A stretch of 27,244 nucleotides of DNA. Source: Ruminococcaceae bacterium UBA2854 (lineage in GTDB: Bacteria; Bacillota; Clostridia; Oscillospirales; Acutalibacteraceae). This document shows, piece after piece, positions 6,474-14,998 of this stretch (its first letter is position 1; every line of letters begins with the position of its first letter). The notes below the pieces were generated by a model that saw only the letters and a program-made list of their open reading frames with translations, ran no database searches and had not been told where the DNA came from. A program made the translations under genes and the position numbers. The stretch lies in the NCBI GenBank assembly GCA_002350765.1, contig DEFK01000025.1, forward strand, positions 26,859 through 54,102, written 5' to 3'.

Positions 6474-6911
6474 TTAACAGTATTTTTCCGCCGCTGCTAC
6501 GGCTAAGCGATCGCAGCGCTCATTTTCGGGATGACCCGCGTGACCTTTAACCCAGATGATTTTCACCTCGTGAGTATTATAAAGCGCTAAAAGCCTTTCC
6601 CAAAGCTCGGGATTAAGGGCTTTTTCTTTTTTGTTCCTCATCCAGCCGTTAGCCTTCCATTTCTCAGCCCAGCCCTGAGTTAACGCGTTAGCGACATACT
6701 GGCTGTCGGTGTACAGCGTTACAGCGCAGGTTTCTTTAAGAAGCTCAAGCGCCTTGATAACGGCGGTAAGCTCCATACGGTTGTTGGTTGTATTAGCTTC
6801 TCCGCCCGAGATTTCTTTTTCTACTCCTTTATACCTGAGTATTGCGCCCCAGCCCCCGGGACCCGGGTTGCCTTTGCACGCTCCGTCTGTAAAAATTTCA
6901 ACGTTTTTCAT
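6474..6911 (-). CDS. rnhA: Ribonuclease HI
   Basis: This enzyme cleaves the RNA strand of RNA-DNA hybrids. The DEDD active site is complete: D in FTDGACKGNPGPGG, E in NNRMELTAV, D in LYTDSQYV and D in ENERCDRLA, together with the conserved histidine in VKGHAGHPEN. At 145 residues it is a standard bacterial RNase HI without the N-terminal hybrid-binding domain. The start ATG 6911 has GAGG eight bases upstream. No terminator is seen after the stop, so transcripts could run on into the antitoxin region. Confidence 0.96.
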   Translation of the reverse strand: MKNVEIFTDGACKGNPGPGGWGAILRYKGVEKEISGGEANTTNNRMELTAVIKALELLKETCAVTLYTDSQYVANALTQGWAEKWKANGWMRNKKEKALNPELWERLLALYNTHEVKIIWVKGHAGHPENERCDRLAVAAAEKYC

Positions 6912-6940
6912 AATATTTACCTCGAGTTTTTTCTGACCTC

Positions 6941-6969
6941 AGTATACCATTATATTCGTTTAAATGCAA
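6941..6969 (-). promoter_or_regulatory. rnhA promoter
   Basis: On the minus strand there is TTGCAT (6964-6969), a 17-base spacer ending in TGG, and TATACT (6941-6946). This is an extended -10 promoter about 30 bases upstream of rnhA. Confidence 0.7.
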
Positions 6970-7028
6970 CTTTGGAATGAATTTTATTTTTTCTGTCTAT
7001 AATATTATAACAAATCTGATAATGTCCC

Positions 7029-7127
7029 CCGCCTCTGCAGGCGGCGTCCGTTATCTAAATTCAGTGGCGGAATATAATCCCCCACTGAATTTGCAGTGCT
7101 GCGCGCTGCTTGCTTTGATAAAAGCAA
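7029..7127. repeat. Cluster of three inverted repeats in the rnhA / RNase J intergenic region
   Basis: Three perfect palindromic hairpins lie within 100 bases: CCGCCT/AGGCGG (7029-7044), AAATTCAGTGG/CCACTGAATTT (7057-7067 and 7082-7092) and TTGCTTT/AAAGCAA (7110-7127). None is followed by a U-tract, so they do not look like terminators. They may be an intergenic repeat of the REP/MITE kind or a structured RNA. The rest of the 378-base gap holds the rnhA promoter, the RNase J promoter and its leader; I see no gene in it. Confidence 0.6.
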
Positions 7128-7165
7128 AGCTTTGAAAAAATACAACCAAATTATGTCACAATCAC

Positions 7166-7195
7166 TTGACATCAGGGCGGTAAATAAGTTAAAAT
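7166..7195 (+). promoter_or_regulatory. Promoter of the RNase J gene
   Basis: TTGACA (7166-7171), an 18-base spacer and TAAAAT (7190-7195) give a leader of about 88 bases. Confidence 0.65.
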
Positions 7196-7218
7196 AAGAT
7201 GATTATAATCGGATAATA

Positions 7219-7238
7219 GGCAAATAGCGCAATTTGCC
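7219..7238 (+). promoter_or_regulatory. Leader hairpin upstream of the RNase J gene
   Basis: The perfect 7-bp stem GGCAAAT/ATTTGCC has the 6-base loop AGCGCA. It lies in the untranslated leader, about 50 bases before the start codon, and no U-tract follows. It could be a stabiliser or an autoregulatory site. Confidence 0.4.
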
Positions 7239-7289
7239 ATATATATAGAACGATAATTAAACTAAATCTAATGAAACGGAGGTATATTT

Positions 7290-9071
7290 GTGGCTGAAAG
7301 AAGAAATCATAAGCGCTTCACAACTAAACGAGGCGATAAAGCCAATTCGGGGAAAAAGCATTATAACAGTAAAAAACCGTCCCCGAAACGAAATCGTCAG
7401 CCTGAAAAGACTAAACCGTCCATAAAAGTCGCTTTTCTGGGCGGACTTAACGAAATCGGAAAAAATATTACATTATTTGAGTGTGAGGGAGAAATCGTAC
7501 TTATCGACTGCGGTATGGCGTTCCCCGACGGAGATATGCTCGGCGTAGACCTTGTAATTCCCGATTTTACTTATATTGAACAGAATATAGACAGAGTACG
7601 GGGTTTGGTCGTAACGCACGGACACGAGGACCATATCGGCGGAATACCGTTTTTACTCTCGAAAATGAATATTCCGATTTACGGAACACCGCTTACAATC
7701 GGTCTTTTAAGCAATAAATTAAAGGAACACAGCCTTTATAACTCGGCTAAGCTCAATGTGGTTAACGCGGGTAAAAGGGTTAAGATGGGATGTTTTGAGG
7801 TAGAATTTATTCACGTAAACCATTCTATTCCCGATTCCTGCGCGATAGCGCTCCATACTCCCGCGGGAGTTGTAGTACATTCGGGCGACTTTAAAATCGA
7901 CTGTACACCGTTTGTGGGTAATATGATTGACCTGCATTCGTTCGCCCGCCTTGGAAACGAGGGAGTGCTCGCGTTCTTGTGCGAGAGTACAAACGCCGAC
8001 CGCCCGGGTTATACTGCTACGGAGCAGACCGTAACATCGAGCCTTGACAGCCTTTTCCGCGACGCTATAAGGAGCAGAATTATTATCGCTACGTTCGCGT
8101 CGAATGTTAACAGGGTACAGCAGATTATCGACTGCGCCGAAAAATACGGTCGTAAGGTAGCGTTCTCGGGACGTTCTATGGTCAACTATATGAAGGTTGC
8201 CGAGGAGCTCGGGTATTTAAAGATTCCCGAGAATATGATTATTGATATTGATATGCTTTCCCGCTATAATCCCGAGCAGGTTGTGCTTATTACCACTGGC
8301 AGCCAGGGTGAGCCGATGTCGGCGCTTTCGAGAATGGCATATTCAGACCACCGAAAGGTTGTAGTTGGCGAGGGCGACTTTATTATTATTTCCGCTAACC
8401 CGATTCCAGGTAATGAAAAAACGGTCGGCAACGTAGTTGACGAGCTTTTAAAGCGCGGATGTAAGGTTATTTACGAGGGAATGTACGACGTTCACGTATC
8501 GGGCCACGCCTGCCAGGAGGAGCTTAAAATATTACAGAAGCTCGTAAACGCTAAGTATTTTATTCCTGTACACGGCGAGCAGAAGCATCTTAGAAAGAAC
8601 GCCGAGCTTGCGCAGTCGCTGGGTGTTGATAAAAAGAATATCTATATCGGCGATATAGGAAGCCAGATTGAGATAAATGAGAATTATATGAAGGAGCTTT
8701 CGCCTGTACCCGCGGGTAAGGTGTTCGTGGACGGACTCGGAGTAGGCGACGTAGGCTCTATCGTGCTTCGCGACAGAAAGCATCTCGCCCAGGACGGACT
8801 TATTATTATAGTCGCGTCGCTCGACGTTTACGACGGTCACGTTATAAGCGGCCCCGATATTGTGTCGAGAGGATTCGTGTATGTACGCGAGAGCGAGGAG
8901 CTGCTCGACGAAATACGCGAGCGCGCGCTTAATATACTCGAGGATTGCGCCGATAACAATATTAAAGAATGGGGAACGATCAAGAATAGAATTAAGGAAG
9001 ACGTTTCCAAGATGATTGGACAGAAAACACGCCGTTTCCCGATGATTCTGCCTATTTTACAGGAAGTATAA
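7290..9071 (+). CDS. rnj: Ribonuclease J
   Basis: RNase J is the 5'-3' exo- and endonuclease of Firmicute mRNA decay and rRNA maturation. The metallo-beta-lactamase signature is THGHEDHIGG, with the first metal-binding histidine at about residue 110. The beta-CASP part contains FLCESTNADRPGYTATEQ and later VHVSGHACQEELK. The core from about residue 47 to the end is usual in length. The first 45 residues are an extra lysine- and arginine-rich, probably unstructured tail, likely to touch RNA. The GTG start is supported by GGAGG (7278-7282) seven bases upstream. Only one RNase J gene is visible here, so I cannot say whether it corresponds to J1 or J2. No terminator follows; a dispersed repeat does. 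Confidence 0.95.
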   Translation: MAERRNHKRFTTKRGDKANSGKKHYNSKKPSPKRNRQPEKTKPSIKVAFLGGLNEIGKNITLFECEGEIVLIDCGMAFPDGDMLGVDLVIPDFTYIEQNIDRVRGLVVTHGHEDHIGGIPFLLSKMNIPIYGTPLTIGLLSNKLKEHSLYNSAKLNVVNAGKRVKMGCFEVEFIHVNHSIPDSCAIALHTPAGVVVHSGDFKIDCTPFVGNMIDLHSFARLGNEGVLAFLCESTNADRPGYTATEQTVTSSLDSLFRDAIRSRIIIATFASNVNRVQQIIDCAEKYGRKVAFSGRSMVNYMKVAEELGYLKIPENMIIDIDMLSRYNPEQVVLITTGSQGEPMSALSRMAYSDHRKVVVGEGDFIIISANPIPGNEKTVGNVVDELLKRGCKVIYEGMYDVHVSGHACQEELKILQKLVNAKYFIPVHGEQKHLRKNAELAQSLGVDKKNIYIGDIGSQIEINENYMKELSPVPAGKVFVDGLGVGDVGSIVLRDRKHLAQDGLIIIVASLDVYDGHVISGPDIVSRGFVYVRESEELLDEIRERALNILEDCADNNIKEWGTIKNRIKEDVSKMIGQKTRRFPMILPILQEV

Positions 9072-9076
9072 CTTTT

Positions 9077-9139
9077 AGTTAAGAGTTAAGAGGTAAAAGG
9101 TAAAAGTTAAAAGTTAATAGGTAAAAGTTAAAAGGTAAA
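9077..9139. repeat. Tandem heptamer array (A-G-K-TAAR type), copy B
   Basis: Nine consecutive heptamers (AGTTAAG, AGGTAAA, AGTTAAA, AGTTAAT variants) begin six bases after the RNase J gene stop. They have the same unit family as 2204-2252 and 2296-2323. Confidence 0.88.
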
Positions 9140-9247
9140 AAACTATATAGATGAACTTATCCTCTATATCCAAAATTTCATAGTGAATAAAAGGTACGGG
9201 GGACAGCACATTTAAGAAAGGGACGTCCACGCTTGACGTGGACACTC
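9140..9247. repeat. Dispersed intergenic repeat core, copy B
   Basis: This core is nearly colinear with 2324-2431. Shared blocks include AAACTATATAGATGAAC, CCAAAA-TTCATAG, TACGGGGGA, CAGCACATTTAAGA and TGACG-GGACACT. Copy B ends in a perfect hairpin GTCCACG/CGTGGAC (9225-9243) that contains the GTG 9238 start candidate of gdpP. Confidence 0.82.
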
Positions 9248-9252
9248 AAAAA

Positions 9253-11190
9253 ATGAGGAAGAAAGTTTGGATCACGGGTCCGTGGTTTCTGGTAATAGCC
9301 ATTTCGGTATTTGTTATGGCGGCATTTACCTTTCGATACAACTTAATACTTTCCTGCGCTGAAATCGCGGTCGGAGTAGCTTCTATTTTCGTGATTATTA
9401 TTTCGAGAATAAGATTGAAAAAATATATCGACAAAACCGTGACAAGCACAATCTCAAATATTTCCGATATTAACCAGAACTACCTTGAGCGGTTTAAAAT
9501 GCCGATGGTGGTTGTCGGTAAATTCGGCGATATCCTTTGGAGCAATTCCCGCTTTAAAAAGCAGCTTTGTATGGGAAGAAATCCCGTTAACGAGAATGTT
9601 TCGATTTTCCTTGGCTCTAAAACCGTTGAGGAAGCGGCTGACAGCGACAGCTTTGAGACCGACTTTGACGGAAGACATTACGCTGTTTTCTGTACTCCGT
9701 CGGATGAGGGTTATGTGTTCTTCTTTATCGACAATACCCACTATAACACCGTCGCTAAAAAGTTTATCGAAACTAAAAAATCGGTAGCGCTGATTGTTTT
9801 TGATAACAGAGAGCAGTTCTCCAACGACAGCGAGGAGGATACCGTAGCGGTCGTAACAGAGGTCGAGAATAAGCTTTTGCGCTTCGCTATTGATAACAGC
9901 GCTCTGTATAAGCGTTTGCCGTCGAATAAGTATATGATTATTTTCGACAAGATTCATCTCGATAAGATAATAGCCGACAAATTCCCTATACTTAAAGATA
10001 TAAGAACTATTAAATACAACGACCGTGAGGCGACGATTTCCGTCGGTATCGGAGCGGATTGCGACTCGATTGTCGAAAGCGAGCAAAAGGCGAGAAAAGC
10101 TCTCGATATGTCGCTCGGCAGAGGCGGAGACCAGGTAGCTGTTATGCGCGGCGATAACTACGAATTCTTCGGCGGAGTATCCGCGGGAATCGAGCGTATG
10201 AGCAAGGTTAAAACCCGAGTTGTCGCTACTTCGATTTCGAGAGTTATCTCCGAGTCCGACCGTGTTCTTATTATGGGACACCGCTTCTCGGATTTAGACT
10301 GCGTCGGCGCCGCCGTAGGTATGCAGTCTGTCGTTGAAAAAGGCTTTAAAAAGAACTGCCGTATCGTTGTTGATAAGGAAACAACAATGGCAAAAAGCCT
10401 TATCGACTACGTTGAAAATGAAAAGAAAGATATATTTGTATCGGTTGACGAGGGCTTAAAGTATTTAACTCAGAAAACTCTGCTTATTATTGTAGATACG
10501 CATATCCCGAATGTAGTTGAAAGCCCCGAGATTCTCGAAAAGAGTAAGCGTACCGTCGTAATTGACCACCATAGAAAAATGGTTAACTATATTGACGACG
10601 CTATCGTGTTCTTCCATGAACCGACCTCGTCCTCAGCCTGCGAAATGGTAGCCGAGCTCATTACGTATATGGGCGAGAATTTCTGTTCCAAGCTCCAGGC
10701 GGAGGCTATGCTCTCGGGAATTATGCTTGATACAAAGAATTTCGTATTGCGTACTGGTGTGCGTACGTTTGAGGCGGCGGCGTTTCTCAGGAAGAAAGGC
10801 GCCGATACCGTTGAGACAAAGCGCCTGTTCGCAAGCTCTCTCGATATCCATAAGGAGAAGTATAAAATCGTTGACAGCGCCGAGATCAAGAACGGCTGCG
10901 CTGTAGCTGTTACGGACAGCGAGGACGATAATATCCGCCTTATCTGCGCCCAGGCAGCCGACGAGCTGTTGTCAATCGAGGGTGTAGACGCGGGATTTGT
11001 TATCTTTAAGGCTAAGGATAAGACCGTTAACATTTCGGCAAGAAGCTACGGCAAGCTGAATGTCCAGGTTATTATGGAAGCCTTAGGCGGCGGCGGTCAC
11101 CAGAATATGGCGGCTACTCAGCTCGGCAAAATTACGCTTAGAGAAGCTAAGGATACCTTGCTTCAGGCGATTGAAAATATAGTAAAATAA
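9253..11190 (+). CDS. gdpP: Cyclic-di-AMP phosphodiesterase GdpP (DHH/DHHA1 family)
   Basis: GdpP hydrolyses the second messenger c-di-AMP and so affects cell-wall, osmotic and potassium balance. The order of parts is typical: two transmembrane helices at the N-terminus (about residues 10-55), a degenerate PAS domain, a degenerate GGDEF domain, then DHH and DHHA1. DHH motifs are visible in IMGHRFSDLDCVGAA, LIIVDTHIPN and TVVIDHHRKM; DHHA1 has GGGGHQNMAAT. The gdpP-rplI-dnaB order is conserved in Firmicutes (yybT-rplI-dnaC in Bacillus). The start is uncertain: ATG 9253 is chosen, but GTG 9238 is possible. Neither has a normally spaced ribosome binding site. The nearest, AAAGGG at 9217-9222, is 30 or 15 bases away, with a hairpin between. 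Confidence 0.93.
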   Translation: MRKKVWITGPWFLVIAISVFVMAAFTFRYNLILSCAEIAVGVASIFVIIISRIRLKKYIDKTVTSTISNISDINQNYLERFKMPMVVVGKFGDILWSNSRFKKQLCMGRNPVNENVSIFLGSKTVEEAADSDSFETDFDGRHYAVFCTPSDEGYVFFFIDNTHYNTVAKKFIETKKSVALIVFDNREQFSNDSEEDTVAVVTEVENKLLRFAIDNSALYKRLPSNKYMIIFDKIHLDKIIADKFPILKDIRTIKYNDREATISVGIGADCDSIVESEQKARKALDMSLGRGGDQVAVMRGDNYEFFGGVSAGIERMSKVKTRVVATSISRVISESDRVLIMGHRFSDLDCVGAAVGMQSVVEKGFKKNCRIVVDKETTMAKSLIDYVENEKKDIFVSVDEGLKYLTQKTLLIIVDTHIPNVVESPEILEKSKRTVVIDHHRKMVNYIDDAIVFFHEPTSSSACEMVAELITYMGENFCSKLQAEAMLSGIMLDTKNFVLRTGVRTFEAAAFLRKKGADTVETKRLFASSLDIHKEKYKIVDSAEIKNGCAVAVTDSEDDNIRLICAQAADELLSIEGVDAGFVIFKAKDKTVNISARSYGKLNVQVIMEALGGGGHQNMAATQLGKITLREAKDTLLQAIENIVK

Positions 11191-11228
11191 CAAAATAACC
11201 TTTTAATAATCAGAAAGGAATACATATT

Positions 11229-11678
11229 ATGAAAGTGATTTTATTAAAAGACGTAAAACCTTTAGGTAAAAAAGGAGACCTCGTAAACGCCTCCGACGGT
11301 TACGCGCGCAACTTTTTATTCCCGAAAAAGCTCGCTAAGGAAGCTAACGCCCAGGCGATGAACGAGTATAAAAACGCCGAGGACAGCAAGAACTATAAGA
11401 TTGCTACCCAGAAGGCGCAGGCTAATCATTATAAAGAACAGCTCGAGGGCAAAACTCTCGTTATGACAGCTAAGGGAAGCGGCGATAAGCTTTTCGGAAG
11501 CGTTACCGCTAAGGATGTAGCTAATGAGATTAAGAATAAGTACCAGATTACCGTAGATAAGAGAAAGATCGTACTTCCCCAGGATATCAAGTCCTTCGGA
11601 AATTATACCGTAGAGGTTAAGCTCTATACGGGTATTTCCGCTAAGGTTAAGGTTCAGGTAACAGAAGAAGAGAAGTAA
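11229..11678 (+). CDS. rplI: 50S ribosomal protein L9
   Basis: L9 binds 23S rRNA and its extended shape helps keep ribosome spacing and reading frame. The N-terminal domain signature KVILLKDVKPLGKKGDLV followed by DGYARNFLFPKKLA is clear. A long charged helix and the C-terminal domain (GKTLVMTAKGSGDKLFGSVT onward) follow. At 149 residues it is full length. The AGAAAGGA ribosome binding site precedes ATG 11229. The gene is part of the gdpP-rplI-dnaB series, with gaps under 50 bases. Confidence 0.97.
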   Translation: MKVILLKDVKPLGKKGDLVNASDGYARNFLFPKKLAKEANAQAMNEYKNAEDSKNYKIATQKAQANHYKEQLEGKTLVMTAKGSGDKLFGSVTAKDVANEIKNKYQITVDKRKIVLPQDIKSFGNYTVEVKLYTGISAKVKVQVTEEEK

Positions 11679-11722
11679 GATTCAGATATAGGATTTAGGG
11701 AACAGAGCAGGGAGTTATTAAA

Positions 11723-13102
11723 GTGGCTGATTCTAATAGTGTGAAAACAGGATATGACGGACTGAACCTGCCGTACAGCCCTGAGGCTGAGCAGGCGGTT
11801 CTGGGCGCGATAATAATGGATAACAAGGTTCTCGACGAGCTCGTCGGGATTCTCGGCGACTCTAAATATTTCTATGTCGCGACCCACCGTGTTATTTATT
11901 CCGCGGTTTTAGACCTGTTTAATTCGGGTAAAAACGTGGATTTTGTAACTCTGCTTGATGCTCTTAAACGTGACAGACAGTTCGACGACGCTACGGGTAA
12001 AACCTATCTCGTGGATTTAGCGCAGAACTGCCCTTCCGTTTCCAACGCTCCCGAATACGCTAAAATCGTTCGTGAAAAATATGATGTCCGCAGGCTTATA
12101 AACGCTTCGCGCGATATTATTGACGAGGCTTCGGCGGGAGAGAGCGAGCCGAGAGTTCTTATCGACTCCGCCGAGCAGAAAATATTCGATATACGCCGCG
12201 ATAATACCCAGGGCTTAGAGGTGCTTTCTAAGGTCGTTTTAAGGGAGTTTGACCGTCTCGATGCTCTTAACAGCAACGCGGACGATTTACTTAAACCGAT
12301 TCCCTCGGGTATAGGCGATTTGGACAGGGTTATTACGGGACTTAACCGTTCCGACCTTATTCTGCTCGCCGCCCGTCCCGGTATGGGTAAAACCAGCTTC
12401 GCGCTGAATATAGCGCGATACGCTTCGTGTACCGCTAAAAAAACCATAGCGTTCTTCTCGCTCGAGATGACTAAGGAACAGCTCGCGTCACGTCTTATTT
12501 CCTCCGAGGCGCTTGTCCAGGGTACTAAGCTCAGAACAGGCAAGCTTTCCGACGAGGAATGGGTAAGGATAGTTTCGGCGGGTGATGTGCTGTCGAAATG
12601 CGAGTTCTATCTCGACGATACTCCGGGTATTACGGTAGCGGAGATTAAATCGAAATTAAGAAGATTAAAATGTATAGATTTGGTAGTAATAGACTACCTC
12701 CAGCTTATGACGAGCGGACGCAGAATTGATAACCGTGTACAGGAGGTTTCGGAAATCACCCGTAACCTGAAGATACTCGCTAAGGAAATGAACGTGCCCG
12801 TAATCTGTCTTTCACAGCTGAACCGAGCGGCTGAGTCGCGTCCCGACCACCGCCCGATGCTCTCGGACTTACGAGAGTCGGGTTCAATCGAGCAGGACGC
12901 GGATATTATCCTATTCCTTTATCGCGACGCTTACTACTCTAAGTCGGGTGATGATGAAGATGATCAGGCAGGTCCCGCTTCGGATGAAAACAGCGGCGAG
13001 TGTATAGTCGCTAAAAACCGTCACGGTGAGACCACTACGGTTAAGCTCCATTGGCAGGGCGAGTTTATGCGCTTTACTTCCTTGGAGAGAAAATATGAGT
13101 AG
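11723..13102 (+). CDS. dnaB: Replicative DNA helicase DnaB (DnaC in Bacillus nomenclature)
   Basis: This is the hexameric helicase of the replication fork. An N-terminal DnaB domain (PYSPEAEQAVLGAIIMD) leads to the RecA-like motor. Its Walker A is ARPGMGKTSFALN at about residue 215-227, its Walker B is CIDLVVIDYLQLM, and the DnaB motif SLEMTKEQLASRL and the LSQLNRAAESRPDHRP loop also show. No intein interrupts it. At 459 residues it is slightly long, with an acidic insert SGDDEDDQAGPASDE near the C-terminus. The GTG start has GGGAG about nine bases upstream. The last eight bases overlap tilS, which implies translational coupling. Confidence 0.97.
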   Translation: MADSNSVKTGYDGLNLPYSPEAEQAVLGAIIMDNKVLDELVGILGDSKYFYVATHRVIYSAVLDLFNSGKNVDFVTLLDALKRDRQFDDATGKTYLVDLAQNCPSVSNAPEYAKIVREKYDVRRLINASRDIIDEASAGESEPRVLIDSAEQKIFDIRRDNTQGLEVLSKVVLREFDRLDALNSNADDLLKPIPSGIGDLDRVITGLNRSDLILLAARPGMGKTSFALNIARYASCTAKKTIAFFSLEMTKEQLASRLISSEALVQGTKLRTGKLSDEEWVRIVSAGDVLSKCEFYLDDTPGITVAEIKSKLRRLKCIDLVVIDYLQLMTSGRRIDNRVQEVSEITRNLKILAKEMNVPVICLSQLNRAAESRPDHRPMLSDLRESGSIEQDADIILFLYRDAYYSKSGDDEDDQAGPASDENSGECIVAKNRHGETTTVKLHWQGEFMRFTSLERKYE

Positions 13103-14411
13103 CTTTTTAAGCTCGGTCGAAAAAACCGTTTCCCGATATAATATGCTAAGTACGGGAGATACGGTGATTATCGCGCTTTCGGGCGGAGCGGATTCGGTTT
13201 CGTTACTGCACGCTCTTAATTCTCTTAAAGAAAAATATTCTCTTGATTTAAAAGCCGCGCATATGAACCATAATCTCCGCGGAGCTGAGGCTCTGAGGGA
13301 TGAAAACTTCTGCCGAAAAATATGCGAAGAAAAGGGCGTTGAGCTTTTTGTAAAGAGCGTCGATATTAACGCTGTCGCCGAAAAAGATAAAATCTCAACC
13401 GAGCTTGCGGGGCGGAATGAGCGTTATAAGTTTTTCGGGGAGTTATCCGAAAAGTACGGCGCTAAAATAGCTACGGCTCATAACGCCGACGATAATGTCG
13501 AAACGGTCGTGTTTAACCTTATAAGAGGCGCGGGGCTCAACGGCTTAGGCGGTATAAAGCCCGTAAGAGGCAATATTATAAGACCGCTTATAAGAATTGA
13601 AAGAGCCGAAATTGAGAAGTATCTTAACGAAAACTCAATTTCGTTTGTAACGGACAGCACTAATTTGACTGACGATTATACCCGCAATAAAATAAGGCAT
13701 TTAATCGTTCCCATTATGAGGGAGATTAATCCGAACGCCGCGGGCAATATAGCTGACGAAAGTGAGCTTCTTAGGGAAGTTAATTCTTTTGTAGAATTAA
13801 AAGCAAATGAATTTATAGATGAAATAAAAGTTGAAAACGGCTACAGCGCCGAAGGTTTAAAAACCGCTCCCGAGGCTTTACGCTCGGCTGTAATATTAGA
13901 GCTGATTAAGAGAAACGGCGGTGTCGCCGAGAGGAAGCATATTACTCTTATCGAGTCTATACTTGACTTCGGCGCGGTGGATTTAAGCGGAAACCTGAGA
14001 GCCGTTTCCAAGCAGGGAGTTTTACGCTTTCTGAATACAGAAAACGAGAGCGTTTTATTTTCTGAAAAAGAATTAAAACTCCCTATGGGATTTGAATATA
14101 ACGGGAAGAATTATTCTGTAAAAGAAATAAAATCCGACGGCGAATGTATTAAGCTTTCGGTTTTAGATAAAAAACCTGTATTCAGGACAAGACGCGCGGG
14201 GGATAAGTTCACCTTAGCGAAGCGCAAGGTAACGAAATCTCTTAAAAAGCTTTTTAACGAGCTGAAAATCCCCGAAGAAAAGCGTGACAGCGTTATTATT
14301 CTCGCCAGCGGCAGCGAGGTGCTCTGGATAGAGGGTGTAGGCGTAAGCGAAAACGCGCGCGCTTATAATGAGGTTGGATTTATTATTGATATAAAAAATA
14401 TAAAGGAGTAA
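13095..14411 (+). CDS. tilS: tRNA(Ile)-lysidine synthetase
   Basis: TilS converts cytidine 34 of tRNA-Ile(CAU) to lysidine, so that the tRNA reads AUA codons instead of AUG. The PP-loop ATPase motif SGGADS is at about residues 29-34. AHNADDNVETVVFNLIRGAG and the later DYTRNKIRHLIVP are TilS hallmarks, and the C-terminal TilS domain follows. The length of 438 residues is usual. I chose ATG 13095, inside the end of dnaB, because GGAG (13084-13087) is correctly placed. The longer frame starting at 13026 would lie deep inside dnaB. The tilS-hpt-ftsH order is conserved in Firmicutes. Confidence 0.96.
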   Translation: MSSFLSSVEKTVSRYNMLSTGDTVIIALSGGADSVSLLHALNSLKEKYSLDLKAAHMNHNLRGAEALRDENFCRKICEEKGVELFVKSVDINAVAEKDKISTELAGRNERYKFFGELSEKYGAKIATAHNADDNVETVVFNLIRGAGLNGLGGIKPVRGNIIRPLIRIERAEIEKYLNENSISFVTDSTNLTDDYTRNKIRHLIVPIMREINPNAAGNIADESELLREVNSFVELKANEFIDEIKVENGYSAEGLKTAPEALRSAVILELIKRNGGVAERKHITLIESILDFGAVDLSGNLRAVSKQGVLRFLNTENESVLFSEKELKLPMGFEYNGKNYSVKEIKSDGECIKLSVLDKKPVFRTRRAGDKFTLAKRKVTKSLKKLFNELKIPEEKRDSVIILASGSEVLWIEGVGVSENARAYNEVGFIIDIKNIKE

Positions 14412-14415
14412 AGGT

Positions 14416-14952
14416 ATGCATAAGGATATAGACAGGATTCTCGTTGACGAAGAAGAAATTCAGGAAATAGTCGGCAGGCTCGCGGCTGAAATCGACCGTG
14501 ATTATAAGGATAAGGACTGGCTTATGGTAGGCGTGCTTAAAGGCAGTATTATGTTTATGGCTGACCTTATGAAGGCTATGGAAAATGATTTTAAGATTGA
14601 TTTTGTGGTAGTTTCATCCTACGCGGACGGAACCGAGAGCACAGGACGTGTTAACGTTCTGAAGGATATTTCGCAGTCTATTGTCGGTAAGGACTTGCTT
14701 ATTGTCGAGGATATTATCGACTCGGGCAATACCTTGAGCTTCCTCGTTACTTACTTTATGGCTAAGGGCGCGAATTCGGTTAAGATGGTTACTCTGTTTG
14801 ATAAACCCGACCGCCGTGTAAAGGAAGTTCCCGTCGCTTATGTCGGTAAGGTTATCCCCGACGAGTTTATCGTAGGCTACGGACTCGATTACGCCGAAAA
14901 ATACCGTACCCTGCCTTACGTGGGAATATTAAAACCCGAAGTTTATTCATAA
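14416..14952 (+). CDS. hpt: Hypoxanthine phosphoribosyltransferase
   Basis: This enzyme salvages hypoxanthine and guanine by joining them to PRPP to give IMP and GMP. The PRPP-binding motif LLIVEDIIDSGNTL is at about residues 94-107, and the flexible-loop region VVSSYADGTESTGRV precedes it. At 178 residues it is full length. The ribosome binding site AAGGAG overlaps the stop of tilS, four bases upstream of ATG, so the two are tightly coupled. Confidence 0.95.
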   Translation: MHKDIDRILVDEEEIQEIVGRLAAEIDRDYKDKDWLMVGVLKGSIMFMADLMKAMENDFKIDFVVVSSYADGTESTGRVNVLKDISQSIVGKDLLIVEDIIDSGNTLSFLVTYFMAKGANSVKMVTLFDKPDRRVKEVPVAYVGKVIPDEFIVGYGLDYAEKYRTLPYVGILKPEVYS

Positions 14953-14998
14953 TAAATACTAAGATATATACAATACTATACTAAGGAGTGAATGAGTA

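Noticed and set aside
9233..9262. TTGACG at 9233-9238 as a promoter for gdpP
   Set aside because: A -10 box would have to fall inside the coding region, and no TATAAT-like sequence is found 16-18 bases downstream.
9454..10281. Open frame of 275 codons on the minus strand inside gdpP
   Set aside because: It is antisense to the PAS, GGDEF and DHH parts of gdpP and shows no protein-like motifs; treated as a shadow.
13026..13094. Extension of tilS upstream to 13026
   Set aside because: It would lie inside dnaB in another frame; ATG 13095 has a well-placed ribosome binding site and gives the normal family length.
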